A stretch of DNA of 64,000 bases from Cryptomeria japonica (GCF_030272615.1 NC_081409.1:913077840-913141839), one strand, 5' to 3'. Numbered from the stretch's first letter, positions 21,589 through 33,756 are shown. The notes: generated by a model not told the origin, from the sequence alone. Translations and numbers: made by a program.

Positions 21589-22102
21589 ATGGGTTCTTCT
21601 AAGTTTCCTCTCTTAACTCCTCATAATTATGCTACTTGGAAAATTGATGCAATGAGTAAACTTATGGAAAAAGTACTAACTCATTACATTGATGGAAATA
21701 TTGTTTCTCCCACTGATCCTAAGGCTGATCCTATTGGTCACTTGGATTGACTCACTAAAAATATCACGACAATTGGTACCTTAAGGAAGTATGTATCAAA
21801 GGATCTCATTTTTCATATTGAGAAATGTACTCTAATTAAGGATGCTTGGAAAAAGTTTCAAGACTTGTAAGGCCAAGTTGATGAGATTAGGGGGTATCAG
21901 ATTGATAGTGATCTCACCATGTTAGATCTCAAGAACTTTGATACTATACAAGATTATGTCACTAAGGAAAAAGAGTTGAGGGCACAACTCAAGGATTGTG
22001 GCATTGATAAGAAAGATACTCAATTGATCTTCAATTTGATGGGCAAGCTTCCATAAGAATATGCAGCATTTGTTTCTAGTTTCCAAACCCATAGGATGAC
22101 AA
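21589..22102 (+). pseudogene. Gag of B1, N-terminal part
   Basis: ATG at 21589 starts MGSSKFPLLTPHNYATWKID, the same start as B3 (29288). The Copia-type gag follows to SFQTHRMT, where it joins minus-strand B2 sequence. Three in-frame stops (after GHLD, FQDL and GKLP) disable it. The remainder of the gene is at 48637 onward. Confidence 0.8.
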
Positions 22103-22440
22103 GTCTACAATGCAACTAAGCAATGCAAGATGGGCCCTAGCTACGAGGCCATGTTAGGTACCCATGTACAAATGCAAATGCATGCAAACCAATGCAATGA
22201 AATCTCTCACAAAGCGAGGAAAGAGAGAAAATCCCAATGGGAAAAAACCCTCCCCCAAAAGAGAGATGAAAACTAGATACAAGAAAATCTCATAGAATCA
22301 TGTGAAGAACAAAACCCCATGTGAGGAAAAGTCCCCCCATATGAGAGAAGAAGAATAGAGACTATGAAGCCTCCCCTCAATAAGGAATCTGCACCAATGA
22401 TAGAAGCTCGATGATGTATGAAGAAACTACTCCACAAACA
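22101..22440 (-). other. 3' non-coding end of B2
   Basis: The stretch is the reverse complement of the region after the tail ORF in B3 (about 31418-31755), including the G-rich lines such as ttttgggggagggttttttc. No gene. The junction with B1 gag at 22101-22102 has a 2-bp overlap (aa). Confidence 0.7.
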
Positions 22441-24366
22441 TCAAACAACATTCCTCCCCTTAGGAAGAAACAAAACCAAAGGTGTATCCATTATGTCTCC
22501 CCAACCATGAAGGGAAGATGTAGGAAAAATACTCATGATGAGTGGAATCTCTGAAAACTGCTCAAGTGTGCCTATGTCGATGTTGAAAGTTACCCCCTCC
22601 AAAGGTGGTAAAATGCGCCACACTGCTGAAATAGGCACTCCAAAATATAGTGGAGAAAAATATAGAACAATATCCAATGACTCACATGTCTCCCAAAAGA
22701 TAAAGAGACGTCCTGCACGTGTTGTACAAAAGTATCCACAATCATGTCAACCTCTAAAGATTGATCATGTAGAGAATGCACAAGAGGGTCAGAGTGATCC
22801 CTCACAACAATCGAAGAAGGATCATCTTCATCAAAGAGAAGATGAATGTCATCAATGATGTCTCCCAAATCTGAAATGTAGGACTCCACAAACAAACCTG
22901 CAATGTCTGTCAAGTAGGCATCCCAATCAACTGAAGCAGGAAGACTTGAAATATCCTACTACACTGAATCACAAGAAGGAAAAACTATCACACTAGCCAC
23001 ATCATTAGGTGCAATAAGTGGTGTGATATCAAGAGAAGGAGATGAAATGCAAGGCTCAAGAATGGGGTTACATGTGAGAATCCCCAAGTTAAAGTGCCCA
23101 AAGTTCTCCTCAAAATCTGAATCATCAACATAGGAAGAATCAATCTCATCAATAGGACCAAAATTTGAAAAAGAGTGTAACCAAGATGCATGATCAACCA
23201 CCCCAATCGCAATGATAACTCCACTCTCCAAGTCTCTAATGATAACTGAATCAGGTGTGAACTCCACAGTTTTCCTAGTTGCCCCGTGTGTGATTTGATA
23301 GATGGAAAGAAGATTATTTGTCAAGTGGGGTACACACAACACATCATTGAAGATAACATCCATGTATGTATAATTGCAATAGATCCTTTCCCAATCACAT
23401 CCATTTTTATGTATGATTACCCATCAAAATCTGTGGCATGTGGCAAGGCTCAAATGTAGAAAACATAGATTGCGAAGATGCCATATGATGAGAAGCCCCT
23501 GAATCTAGAAGCCATCTCCTTGAATCATGACCTGTAGTAGCACAAAAAGCTTGTCCCTTTCCTTTATCTTTCCCAAAAGAGTGATCCTTTCCTTTATCCT
23601 TGGAAGAAGAAGCCAATGTAGACATTATAGAAGGTAGGTTGATTTGGTCTTCTCAAGAAGATTCTTCAACTCATCAATATCCTTCTTATAACAATGATGT
23701 GCATCATGTCCTGACTTCTTGCAATATCCATAAAAAAGATTGTCCTTATATGATTTCCTCTTAGGTCAATATGGTGAATCACCTTGTTGTGGAGAGGAAG
23801 ATTTTGCTCCATCTTGTTGTGGTTTTGACTTAGGTTGCTTTTGATTCTTGCCTTTTCCTTGATTGTTTTGATTCCATTTGTTAGCCACCAAAGCTTGTGA
23901 CTTTGAAGATTTGAGAGCCCCCATCTTGGTCAACTTAGATTGCTCAAGTATCAACATCTCTGTGAATGAATCAAATGAGGGAGAAGTATATGAGGAACCT
24001 TGAGCTAACCTATGGGTGTGAAAGCTAGATACAAAGGTTGCATACTCTGAAAGAAGCTTGTCCAACAAGTTATAAACCAATTGAGCATCCTTTTTGTCAA
24101 TTCCACAATCCTTTAGCTTTGCTCTTATCTCATTTGCTTTTGTGACATAATCTTGGATTGTATCAAAATCCTTGGGATTCATAGTTGTGAGTTCACTATC
24201 AAGCTTGTAGCCCTTAATCTCATCAACTTGACCATAAAATTTCTGAAAAATATCCCAAGCCTCTTTATTTGTAGTACACTTATCAATGTGAAAAATGAGG
24301 TCATCTGATACATACTTTCTAAGAGTTCCAATTGCCATAGCATTTTTAGTGAGCCATTCAAGTTGA
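22441..24366 (-). pseudogene. Gag C-terminus, protease motif and acidic tail of B2
   Basis: On the minus strand gag resumes at LEWLTKNAMAIGTLRKYVS and runs to about 23766. A degenerate knuckle with Cys to Tyr (YGYCKKSGHDAHHC) follows, then after a frameshift near 23625 the protease-like motif WLLDSGASHHMASS. The block YMDVIFNDVLCVPHLTNNLL and the acidic tail (SDFEENFGHFNLGILTCNPI, then DLGDIIDDIHLLFDEDDPSS) continue to 22441. There is no integrase or reverse transcriptase. Unlike B1 and B3, the tail here has no TAG at the VQ-LEEV position (it reads VQHVQDV). Confidence 0.75.
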
Positions 24367-25451
24367 TGTTGGTATTTTGGTATGGTTTTGTCATTGCTGT
24401 CAACACCTACTAACACTTATCAACTATGGCACTTTGAAGAATTGGAAATGATCACCGGCAAGCAAGTGATTTATGCACAGTCACTAGTATCTGGTACACT
24501 GAAAGGATATAATGTTCACTGACACTTGGAATGATATGGAAAACACCTGGTTATGTTAAAGACCTAGTTTGGACACTTTGTCTTGGAGATTTGTTCATTG
24601 GCATATTCGTATTAATAGGTGTTGACCTCGTTTGGACATTTTGTCTTGCTGTTACCGACAAATAGGTCCAGAATAAGCACCGGCAGGCTTATCTATTCCA
24701 GATCAGCACGACACACTATGGAGATGTTTTATTAATGTTGTAATTGCATTGAGCTGACATGTTGAATCAGTTATTGCATCGGATATCATTTTATTTGTAA
24801 AATGATTTTATTGTAATATCCTTTAGAGTCGACCTACTAAAATTGGTCTTAGGTTATGATATAAATGTAAGATCTTATTTATAAGATCAAATGTGGAATG
24901 TGAAAAAGAATTGTGTGAAGGTATATGCAAGAATAAGCAGAGCTATACACGCAGACATCATTTGAAGGTTGAAGGAGGGTTTTTATGAAGACAATCAGAA
25001 CTACACCGGTATTGAATCCAACATAGTAAGATGCTATTTTTAGCAGTACATCCTTATTGGATTTAACCATCCAATTGTAGTCAGTGTGACTCCCATTTGT
25101 GTTTGAGCAGTGAGCTCTAGGCGCTTGGCCTTTCTGCATGTGCAGACCCCATTTGTATACACATACTATCTGTAGTAGTATCATCTAATTGTGGGTAAGG
25201 TTTCCCACCATGGTTTTTCCCCTTATAGGGTTTCCACATACAAATATTGGTGTTATGTGTTGTGGATGTTATTGTCTTTATGTTTCATGCATTAATCTTT
25301 ACCGGTATTACAATTAACTGATAAAACTATCTACTGGCATAAAGACTGGTTTACCGATATTAGGCATTAAAGTTGGTTAAGTTATTTTGGTTTGAATTTA
25401 TTTGACAACTGATTCACCCCTCCACTCTCAGTTGTCCCTAGGACCTAACAA
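24367..25451 (+). repeat. 5' LTR of A
   Basis: It runs from TGTTGGTATTTTGGTATGG to ...GGACCTAACA, 1,085 bp. The Copia core ggtttttccccttatagggt is at about 25212-25231, and the end signature gattcacccctccactctca precedes the LTR end. The primer-binding site TGGTATCAGAGCC (25454-25466) follows after two bases. Confidence 0.9.
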
Positions 25452-25507
25452 TTGGTATCAGAGCCTAGTCCTCTTTTTGTGGAAGTTTAACAGCTTGAGG
25501 AGATCCA

Positions 25508-26262
25508 ATGTCTACTAACTATTTCAATAAGGATAGTCCTAAGCTTGATGGAACCAACTATGGAATATGGAAGATCATAATGGAGACACATCTGAATTGC
25601 ATTGGAAAGGACATCTGGGATGTTACAAAGAATGGCTATACAACTCCTACAACCAGTCAGTCTAATCCACCAAAATTGGCTAAAGATGAGGAAAATGATT
25701 GCAAAGTAAGAGAAGCACTTTTGAGCGCATTATCAAATCAGAAAATCATAGGATTATTAGATAGATCTACTGCTAAAGCTATTTGGGATCATTTGGAAAC
25801 ACTGAATGAAGGAGATTCCACAGTCAAAATTGTAAAACTTGAAAGCTTCCGGGTCAGGTATGAAAATCTGAAAATGGAAGAAGATGAAAGGATTTATGCT
25901 TTTATGGAAAGACTTAATGAAATTGTTTTGGGTATTAAATGTTGTGGAGGAACCTTAAGTGAAGATGAAATTGTTTCAAATTTTTTAAGAGGATTGCCAC
26001 TAGCATATAAAATGAAAGTTACTGCTATAAATGAGTTAAGAACAATGCCTAATACATCAGTAACTAGGGATACATTGATTGGAAAACTTTCAGCTTTTGA
26101 AATTGAGGAATTTGGTCCTATTGCTACTATAAAGATAGATTTAGATTTTAAAGCATCAACATCATCTGCACCATCATTTGACAAGTCTGATTGGAAAGCC
26201 TTTTTTGCAAGAGAACTTGAAGAAAGAAGGAGGCAAAATGAAGAACTTGAAGAACTTGAATG
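25508..26262 (+). pseudogene. Gag of A, N-terminal part
   Basis: ATG 25508 begins MSTNYFNKDSPKLDGTNYGI. The 250-residue open part is a Copia gag with the usual WDHLETLNEGDSTVKIVKL and YENLKMEEDERIYAFMERL helices. It ends at ...EELEELE, where insertion X begins. The same gene in A2 continues into ALFARKMPKG, which resumes here at 33772. The ATG lies 42 bp after the primer-binding site. Confidence 0.9.
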
Positions 26263-27227
26263 ATAGGGAGGTAGGGAAAGGGGGTGCTTGATTAGGCTTG
26301 TATTTTACTAAGTAATAGGTCCTTGCTAGTTCAAGGTGTTGTCACCAAAATCAGAGTGCAAAAGGTTTATAGACAACCTAGCAACTCTCCTTGATCCACC
26401 TCCCTAAGTCAAACACTTCTTGGTTGCTCAAAGGCTTCAAGTCCATAGTTTTTTTTGGCTTGGTAATCTAACACCTTACTCACTCAATTGGAATTCATTC
26501 CCTCTATCCCTAATATATTCTCTCATTGCACAAGGTCTCCTTTTGTTGAATTACAAGTTTGTGTCAAGTTTTACCCCTCATGGGTGTCTTTGGTCTTCTA
26601 CGTTTTGGAGTGTAGAAACCCTGCACAAGTGCTACAAACTGAGTTATGGAGTCTATCTCACCAAATATGTTAAATGCATGCAAGTTCAACTTGTTTCAAC
26701 TAGTTTTGATGGGTTTTAGGCTTTACAACCTTCCTTTGTGTACCCGATTTGACAAAAACCCAAAATTTCGACCTAAACCGGGCTACAAGGAATTAGCCCT
26801 CCTTTTGGGGTTTTGTGCTCACCCTGCTCCAATGATGTACTTCCAGGCAAAAAGAACTTGATATTTGGATACCCTTTTGGAAGTTCTTGAGGATTGTTTA
26901 AGTTTTAGGGTCTATTAGGACTCCTCCATGACTGTCCCCAAAATTGGTGCAAAAAGAAGGGTTTGCAAGGGTTTTGGAGACAAGAAACAACTCACAAGCT
27001 AGAAACCTTCAATGTACACCATACAAACTTGGTTCTATCATGCCACATACTATTTAGGCCAAAATAAAGCACTTTACACCTTCAAAGGTTAGAGAACAAG
27101 ATTTTACAAAAATGCTCATAAGGAGTGTGCAACATTGACAACTTTTCCATTCTTGCTTTCTACAAACACATCATTATCATGAGAACCAATTACATTCTAA
27201 AACATGTAAACATGTCTATCATTAGTG
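26263..27227. other. Left arm of X
   Basis: About 965 bp starting TGATAGGGAGGTAGGG. Near 26374 the piece cctagcaactctccttga loosely resembles the complement of the TIR at 18915. Short ORFs here have no domain. Confidence 0.45.
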
Positions 27228-27232
27228 ACAAG

Positions 27233-27711
27233 TGTTGGTGTAAATAATTATTCATCATGGATATTATTACACTTACTTAAGTTTACTTAGGATAATGCAT
27301 TTCATAGTAGTTTGGGTATGAGACACTTGGGTGTTTGTGCCACATTGGGATAGTGTGTGTAGGAGAAATTCCACCTTTTATGGTGTTGATTTTGTTGTTA
27401 CACTCCACTCTTGTTGTTACACTCCACATTTAGTGGGTGATCCACCTCATGTGGACTATTATATTATTTCTCCTACCTACCCACACCTATTTCCTACCTA
27501 CCCTTGTTTCTTATTGAGCCACATGTCATGTTTGTGTGCTCACATATCCCTAGCCTTGCCTATATAAGCAAGCTCATCTACATTGTATGTAACAATTGTA
27601 ATCTTGATTATTGATCATTTTCTATTGATGAGAATACAATTTATTCTTGTCCCATATTATGTCTCTATTTTGTACATTTCATTGAGCTCTTGATCTTGGC
27701 AAAATCTCACA
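27233..27711 (+). repeat. 5' LTR of B3
   Basis: 479 bp, TGTTGGTGTAAATAATTATT to ...AAAATCTCACA. TATA-like cctatataagc is at about 27558-27568. TGGTATCAGAGCC (27712-27724) follows directly. The 3' partner lacks a 17-bp piece of the acctaccc-type repeat near 32030. Confidence 0.92.
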
Positions 27712-27724
27712 TGGTATCAGAGCC

Positions 27725-29287
27725 ATTGGGGCTTCATTGATTCATCTTGAAGAGGCATTATTGCGATGTCAAGAGGTAGATCTGAGGAGCAGCATCTTTT
27801 GGAGGCATCCTAGACCAGATCTGACCCTGCCATTGCGTCCAGAAGGCCATTTCCATGAATTTTGGTTATAAAGTCGGCCTATTTTGGTGAGAAATTTTTT
27901 TTCTCCAATTTTGCTAGTATCGTACGGATTTTGAAATTTTTTAATTTATTTTTCGAAAAAAATAAAATAAAAAATTTCATTCTCTTTTTTTTCGAAAAAT
28001 CAAAAAAATCAAAAAAATTGAAAAATCAAATAAAATCAAATCAAAAAAAAAAAAAAAAAAGGTGTTTTTGGGGGGTCCGCAGACCCCCCCCCGTAACCTG
28101 CTCTACCTGCAGTTTGCAGATCGCAGGTCTGCAGTGCCGCCCGTACCCGCAGATTCCTCGCGCTATGTATGCCGCCGCCGCCACGACGCTGTCGCTGCCG
28201 CACTGGCGCCCAAGGTCCCCGCCGCGTCCTCCCTGCTCTGCCTAGCAGCGCCCGCCACCACTGTCGACCTCCTCTCCGGTGCCCTCAACCTCCATCGCTG
28301 GCCATCGACTCCGGCCGCTTCCTCCGCCAGCGGTCAACCCAGACTGGAGGACCCGCGCCCGCCATGTGGCAAGCAACCACTGGCTTGTGGGTACAAACCC
28401 TTACACGTCAGATCTGTATGACAGCCACGTAGATGCCATGTGGCTTACACAGTCAGCTTTCTATACGCCATTGTACAGTGCCCAATCAGCAAATGCGTAC
28501 GTACAGACACACAGTCACCTGCACAGTCATCTGCCACGTCAGCTGTCCATACAGTACGGATGTCCAGTTAGCAGAGGGTGAAGTTTTGTGATGGTCATAC
28601 AGCCATCAAATTTAACCCAGTGACTTGCTGATGTCAGTGCCACATCATCATTTTTCAAAAATTTGGCAGACCCCTTTCATTTGCATTTTTTATTTTGCAG
28701 TTCAACTTCAAATGGCCATAACTTGCTCATTTTTGCTCCTTTTTGGGTGCAATGTTTTTTGAAATGGGCTAGAATTTTGTGCTCTCCACAGTGGTGAAGA
28801 AAATTTTTGATTTTGATACACGGATTTTTCAGAAAATGCAGTTTTTGGTGACTGTACCTGAGTAATCCCAGTTTTTGCAACTTCAGAGGCTTCGTTTGGG
28901 GTCATACGACCTCCTTTTCAGGTTTCATTTTTTTTGAAAGTGCGTATTTTTTTGTCTACTTTCACATGATGCTATCAAATTGATGTCATTGTAAGTAGAA
29001 ACTGTACTTTCAGATTTTGGCCATTTTTGGCTCTCTTGGTACTTGTATATTTTCTTGAATCTCAGTTAGATTCATTGCACTATTGATTGAAGTCTCTTGT
29101 ATCTCATTTGAAAAGTTGTAAAATTTGCATCATAAGTCCACTTTGCCTTGTTTTGCAAGTGGCTCATTGTAATCGCACTAAGTATAAAGTGCCAAAATCA
29201 TCACTTTGGGGGGGTACTTTAATTGAGTGAATTTGGGGGGGTGTCTCTTGTGCTTTTGTGCTCTTGTGTTCTTTCCTTTTTGCTGCT
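27725..29287 (+). other. Leader of B3 with a GC-rich module
   Basis: It is AT-rich with A/T runs until about 28060. A GC-rich block follows (about 28070-28420, codons rich in Pro, Ala and Arg in several frames), then AT-rich sequence shared with B1. Overlapping short ORFs across the GC block lack known domains. The block sits where B1 also has GC-rich, yet different, sequence. Confidence 0.6.
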
Positions 29288-31417
29288 ATGGGTTCTTCTA
29301 AGTTTCCTCTCTTAACTCCACATAATTATACTACTTGGAAAATTGATGCATGGAGTAAACTTATGGAAAAAGGACTCACTCATTACATTGATGGAACTAT
29401 TGTTGCTCCAGCTGATCCTAAGGCTGATACAGTTGGTCACTTAGATTGGCTCACTAAAAATATCATGGCAATTGGTACCTTAAGAAAGTATGTATCAAAG
29501 GATCTCATTTTTCATATTGAGAAATGTACTCTAATCAAGGATGCTTGGAAAAAGTTTCAAGACTTGTATGGTCAAGTTGATGAGATTAGGGGATATCAAA
29601 TTGATAGTGATCTCACCATGTTAGATCCCAAGAGCTTTGATACTATACAAGATTATGTCACTAAGGCAAATGAGTTGAGGACACAACTCAAAGATTGTGG
29701 CATTGATAAGAAGGATACTCAATTGATATTCAACTTGATAGGCAAGCTTCCACAAGAATATGCAGCATTTGTTTCTAGTTTCCAAACCCATAGGATGACA
29801 ATGGGTTCAAGCTACAAAATGCCTACATTTGATGCTTTCAATGAAATGTTGATGATGGAACAAACTAAGTTGATAAGCATGGGCATTCTTAAGGCTTCTA
29901 AGTCTCAAGCATTAGTGGCAAATCAAGGAAACAAAGGAAATCAAGGAAAGGACAACTCAAACAAGAAGAAGTGGCAATCAAAGCCTAAAGAAAAAGCAAC
30001 ATCTTCTCCACAACAAGGAGATTCATCCTCTTCCAAGAGAGATAATTCACCAAAGAGAGAGAGACCTACTTGTGCTTATTGTAAAAAGATTGGTCATGAG
30101 GAGCATCGTTGCCATTCTAAGAAGATTGATGAGCTCACACATATCATCAAAAAGAATAACATTGATTTGCCTAAAGTCTACAAGAAGGATGATTCATCAA
30201 CTTCCACTTCCTCACATTCAAAATGAAAAGGGCAAGCATTCATGGCTTCTACAAGTGGAAAGACTCACTCTTTTGGAACAAGAAAAGGAAAAGCTCTATG
30301 TTCTACTATCAGTCATGAATCGGAGAGATGGCTTCTAGATTCAGGGGCTTCTCATCATATGGCATCTTCGCAGTCTATGTTCTCTACATTTGAGCCTTGC
30401 ACCATGCCACAGATTTTGATGGGCAATCATACATACATGGATGTGATTGGGAAAGGATCTATTTACATTGGGAATAACTCCTTCAATGATGTGTTGTGTG
30501 TACCCCACTTGACAAGCAATCTCCTTTCTATCTATCAAATCACACATGGCGCAACTAAGAGAGTTGTGGAGTTCACACCTGACTTAGTTTTCATTAGAGA
30601 CATGGAGAATAGAGCTATCATTGTGACTAGGGTGGTTGATCATGCATCTCGGTTATACTCCTTTTCAAATTTTGTTGATGATGATGATTTCACATTTGAT
30701 GATTCTACACATTATGATCACACTTCTTGTGATAGTTCAGATTTTGAGGAAAACTTTAGACACTTGAACATGGGGATTCTCACATGTGACCCCATTCTTG
30801 AGCCTTGTATTTCATCTCCTCATATTGATATCACATCACCTATTGCACTTGATGATGCAGATAGTGCGATAGTTTTGCCTTCATGTGATTTAGTGCAGCA
30901 GGATATTCATTGTCTTCCAGCTTCAGATTCATGGGATGATTCCTTGACAGATATTACAGGTTTGTTTGTGGAATCCTACATTGCAGATTTGGGAGACATC
31001 ATTGATGACATTCATCTTCACTTTGATGAAGGTGATCCTTCTTCGATTGTTGTGAGGGCACACTTTGACCCTCTTGTTCATTCTCTACATGATCATTTTT
31101 TCGAGGTTGACATGATTGTGGATACTTATGTACAATAGTTGGAGGAGGTCTCTTTATGTTTTGAGGAGACATGTGAGTCTTTGGGACATGTTCTACATCC
31201 ATCTCCACTAGATCATGGAGTGCCTTTTTCAGTAGTGTGGCATAGTTTACCACCTTTGGAGGGGGTATCTTTCAGCATTGACATGGGGACACTTGAGCAG
31301 TTTTCAGAGATTCCTTTCATCATGAGTTTTCTTAATACATCTTCCCTTCATGATTGGGGAGACTTCATGGATACACCTTTGGTTTTGTTTCTTCCTAAGG
31401 GGAGGAATGTTGTTTGA
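29288..31417 (+). pseudogene. Gag-protease-acidic tail polyprotein of B3
   Basis: ATG 29288 begins MGSSKFPLLTPHNYTTWKID; the open frame extends 10 codons upstream, but other copies support this start. Copia gag is followed by a knuckle CAYCKKIGHEEHRC (about 30068-30109) and, after an in-frame TGA at 30224, the retropepsin-like WLLDSGASHHM (DSG at 30338-30346). VLCVPHLTSNLLSIYQ resembles the pre-integrase region. From about 30680 an acidic tail begins (DDDDFTFDDSTHYD, then DLGDIIDDIHLHFDEGDPSS). A TAG at 31136-31138 interrupts it and the frame ends at 31417 (FLPKGRNVV). Integrase, reverse transcriptase and RNase H are absent. The tail has no recognised function. Confidence 0.85.
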
Positions 31418-31749
31418 CATTCATGGAGAAGTTTCTTCATACATCGAGCTTCTATCATTGGTGCAGATTTCACATTGAGGGGGGGCTTCCTAGCTTATCT
31501 TCTTCTCTCATATGGGGGGGACTTTTTCCTCACATGGGGTTTTGTCCTTCACATTCTTCTATGAGAGTTCTCTTGTATGTTTTTCATCTCTCTTTTGGGG
31601 GAGGGTTTTTTCCCATTGGGTTTTTCTCTCTTTCCCCACTTTGTGAGAGATTTCATTGCATTGGTTTGCATGCATTTGCATTTGTACATGGGTACCTAAC
31701 ATGGCCTCGTAGTCGGGACCCATCTTGCATTGCTTAGTTGCATTGTAGA
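31418..31749 (+). other. 3' non-coding region of B3
   Basis: T- and G-rich lines repeat the pattern tttttcccattgggtttttctc. Open frames here have no domain. The stretch is conserved in B1 (about 49990-50333) and B2 (22101-22440). Confidence 0.6.
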
Positions 31750-31786
31750 CTTAAGTGCATTCCCCTAAGTTGCACTTAAGGGGGGG
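31750..31786 (+). promoter_or_regulatory. Hairpin and polypurine tract of B3
   Basis: CTTAAGTGCA (31750-31759) and TGCACTTAAG (31771-31780) form a perfect 10-bp stem with an 11-base loop. GGGGGG then abuts the LTR start. An alternative stem, CCCCTAAGT with ACTTAAGGGG, uses the G-tract itself. Confidence 0.7.
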
Positions 31787-32248
31787 TGTTGGTGTAAATA
31801 ATTATTCATCATGGATATTATTATGCTTACTTAAGTTTACTGAGGATAATGCATTTCATAGTAGTTTGGGTATGAGACACTTGGGTGTTTGTGCCACATT
31901 GGGATAGTATGTGTAGGAGAAATTCCACCTTTTATGGTGTTGATTTTGTTGTTACACTCCACTCTTTTTGTTACACTCCACATTTAGTGGGTGATCCACC
32001 TCATGTGGACTATTATATTATTTCTCCTACCTACCTACCCTTGTTTCTTATTGAGCCACATGTCATGTTTGTGTGCTCACATATCCCTAGCCTTGCCTAT
32101 ATAAGCAAGCTCATCTACATTGTATGTAACAATTGTAATCTTGATTATTGATCATTTTCTATTGATGAGAATATAGTTTATTCTTGTCCCATATTATGTC
32201 TCTGTCTTGTACATTTCATTGAGCTCTTGATCTTGGAAAAATATCACA
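31787..32248 (+). repeat. 3' LTR of B3
   Basis: 462 bp, matching the 5' LTR except for scattered changes and a 17-bp deletion. It ends ...AATATCACA and is followed by the target duplication acaag. Confidence 0.92.
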
Positions 32249-32253
32249 ACAAG

Positions 32254-33756
32254 AAAGATCCACATTAGCCCTGCACAAAAGGCATTAGGTGATTACAAAA
32301 CAATGAGTCATTCACTGTCAACTAATTGTCACTGCACTTTTCTCTTTTCACTGTTTTTTCCACTTTAGACCTGCACTTTTCACTATCAAAACTCTTTTCC
32401 AAAAGTTTGATTTGTGCTCTTTAACAATTCTCTATCTTTAGATGCTTTTTGACCTTCATACCTACCATTTAGAAGAGGAAGATTGCAAAAACAACTTCAA
32501 CAAAAATGCAAAAATCAGTCATAGTTGACTGTGACAGCTAGCTGGGCATTACAGCTTTACCTCAAGGATCATTAATTGATCTTGGAAATCTTAAAACCCA
32601 TGGAAAAGGTCAAAGACCACTCCTTGTTCTTGTTTGCAAGAAAATAGAAGGAGGTACAAGGCTTCACAAACTCCAATAAATGGTGGAGAGTAAGCAACTA
32701 TATGGAAATCAACATCAAAACAGTGACTCACTTTTTTTTTACACCATTTTCACAAACTGAAAATGCAATCATCCTTGTCATGTCTTAGAAAGCCTCTTTG
32801 CCTTTACATACAACATTAAACATCAAACAGATCTGTCCATCTTGGTGAATGCATTTGCTATAGAAGAGCAAAGCATCAAACTTCTTCAAGGACCCTAGCC
32901 AAATGGCACACTTGCCTAGGACTCCATGGCCACAAGACTTCTTGCACCTAAATTTTGGAAATAAAAACATGTATATACATATCTTACAAGCTGACCAACT
33001 AGTTCTTGGGAAGCCATGAACATTTAGAGCTTCGAGAAGCCAAGTTGGTCAAGCATCCTTGCCAATTTCCTAGACAAGGCAGTGAAACTGTCAAAACTAA
33101 ATAATTTTGCACAAAACTCAAAACTTAATGAAATTCAATGCCACCAAAGGAAAAAGCTTTAGGAATCATAAGAGAACTAGAAAATGCAAAAATAGTACAG
33201 CCACATATAGCGGGTGTACGGACTGTTGCTCACATGGAGTTAAAACATAGGGAAAAACAAGGTAAAAGTAGTGCAAACTTGCAAAATGCTTGATATCTCC
33301 GAATGATCAACCCTTACAATGGTTCAAACAAGAGAATAAATACCTCTACAAGTCAATTATCCTCTTGTACAAATAGGTACATGTCCAAGAGCACTCAAAT
33401 TTGACATTTTCATGTCTAAAATGACAACTTTCAATGCCTAGATGATGCAAGGTTGATCTCAAAGACTCCCAATCACCTAAGAACACCACTCACACCTAAA
33501 AACCAAAAACCAAACATTTCTAAAAACTTTTCAAAACAAAAACACATTGAAAACTCACTTTTTACAAGATTTTGCCAGGCAACTCCAAACTGGCAACTTT
33601 GAGCAAAAAAATGAAAACAGGAAACATGACCACACAATGAGTTCAAAAATCATCCAAACAACTTAGGACAACTCAAAAACATCTTAGACAAACTTTCCAA
33701 CTCAAAACTAATAAAAAAAATCAAACTTTCTCTCAAACCTGTGATGAAAATGAGGC
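32254..33756. other. Right arm of X
   Basis: About 1.5 kb of AT-rich sequence with no ORF of note, continuing X after B3 and its target duplication. I see no repeat, RNA gene or coding domain in it. Confidence 0.5.

Larger units (their letters stand above)
27233..32248 (+). mobile_element. B3: complete B-family non-autonomous Copia
   Basis: The LTRs are 27233-27711 and 31787-32248 and the target duplication acaag is at 27228-27232 and 32249-32253. Between them are a primer-binding site, a 1.6-kb leader, one reading frame for gag, protease motif and acidic tail, a 3' non-coding stretch and a polypurine tract. At 5,016 bp and with no integrase, reverse transcriptase or RNase H it cannot move alone. 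Confidence 0.92.

Noticed and set aside
28062-28581. GC-rich overlapping ORFs as a host gene exon
   Set aside because: No splice-supported structure or domain, two or more frames open at once, and it sits in the leader of a retroelement. I list it as a composition anomaly instead.
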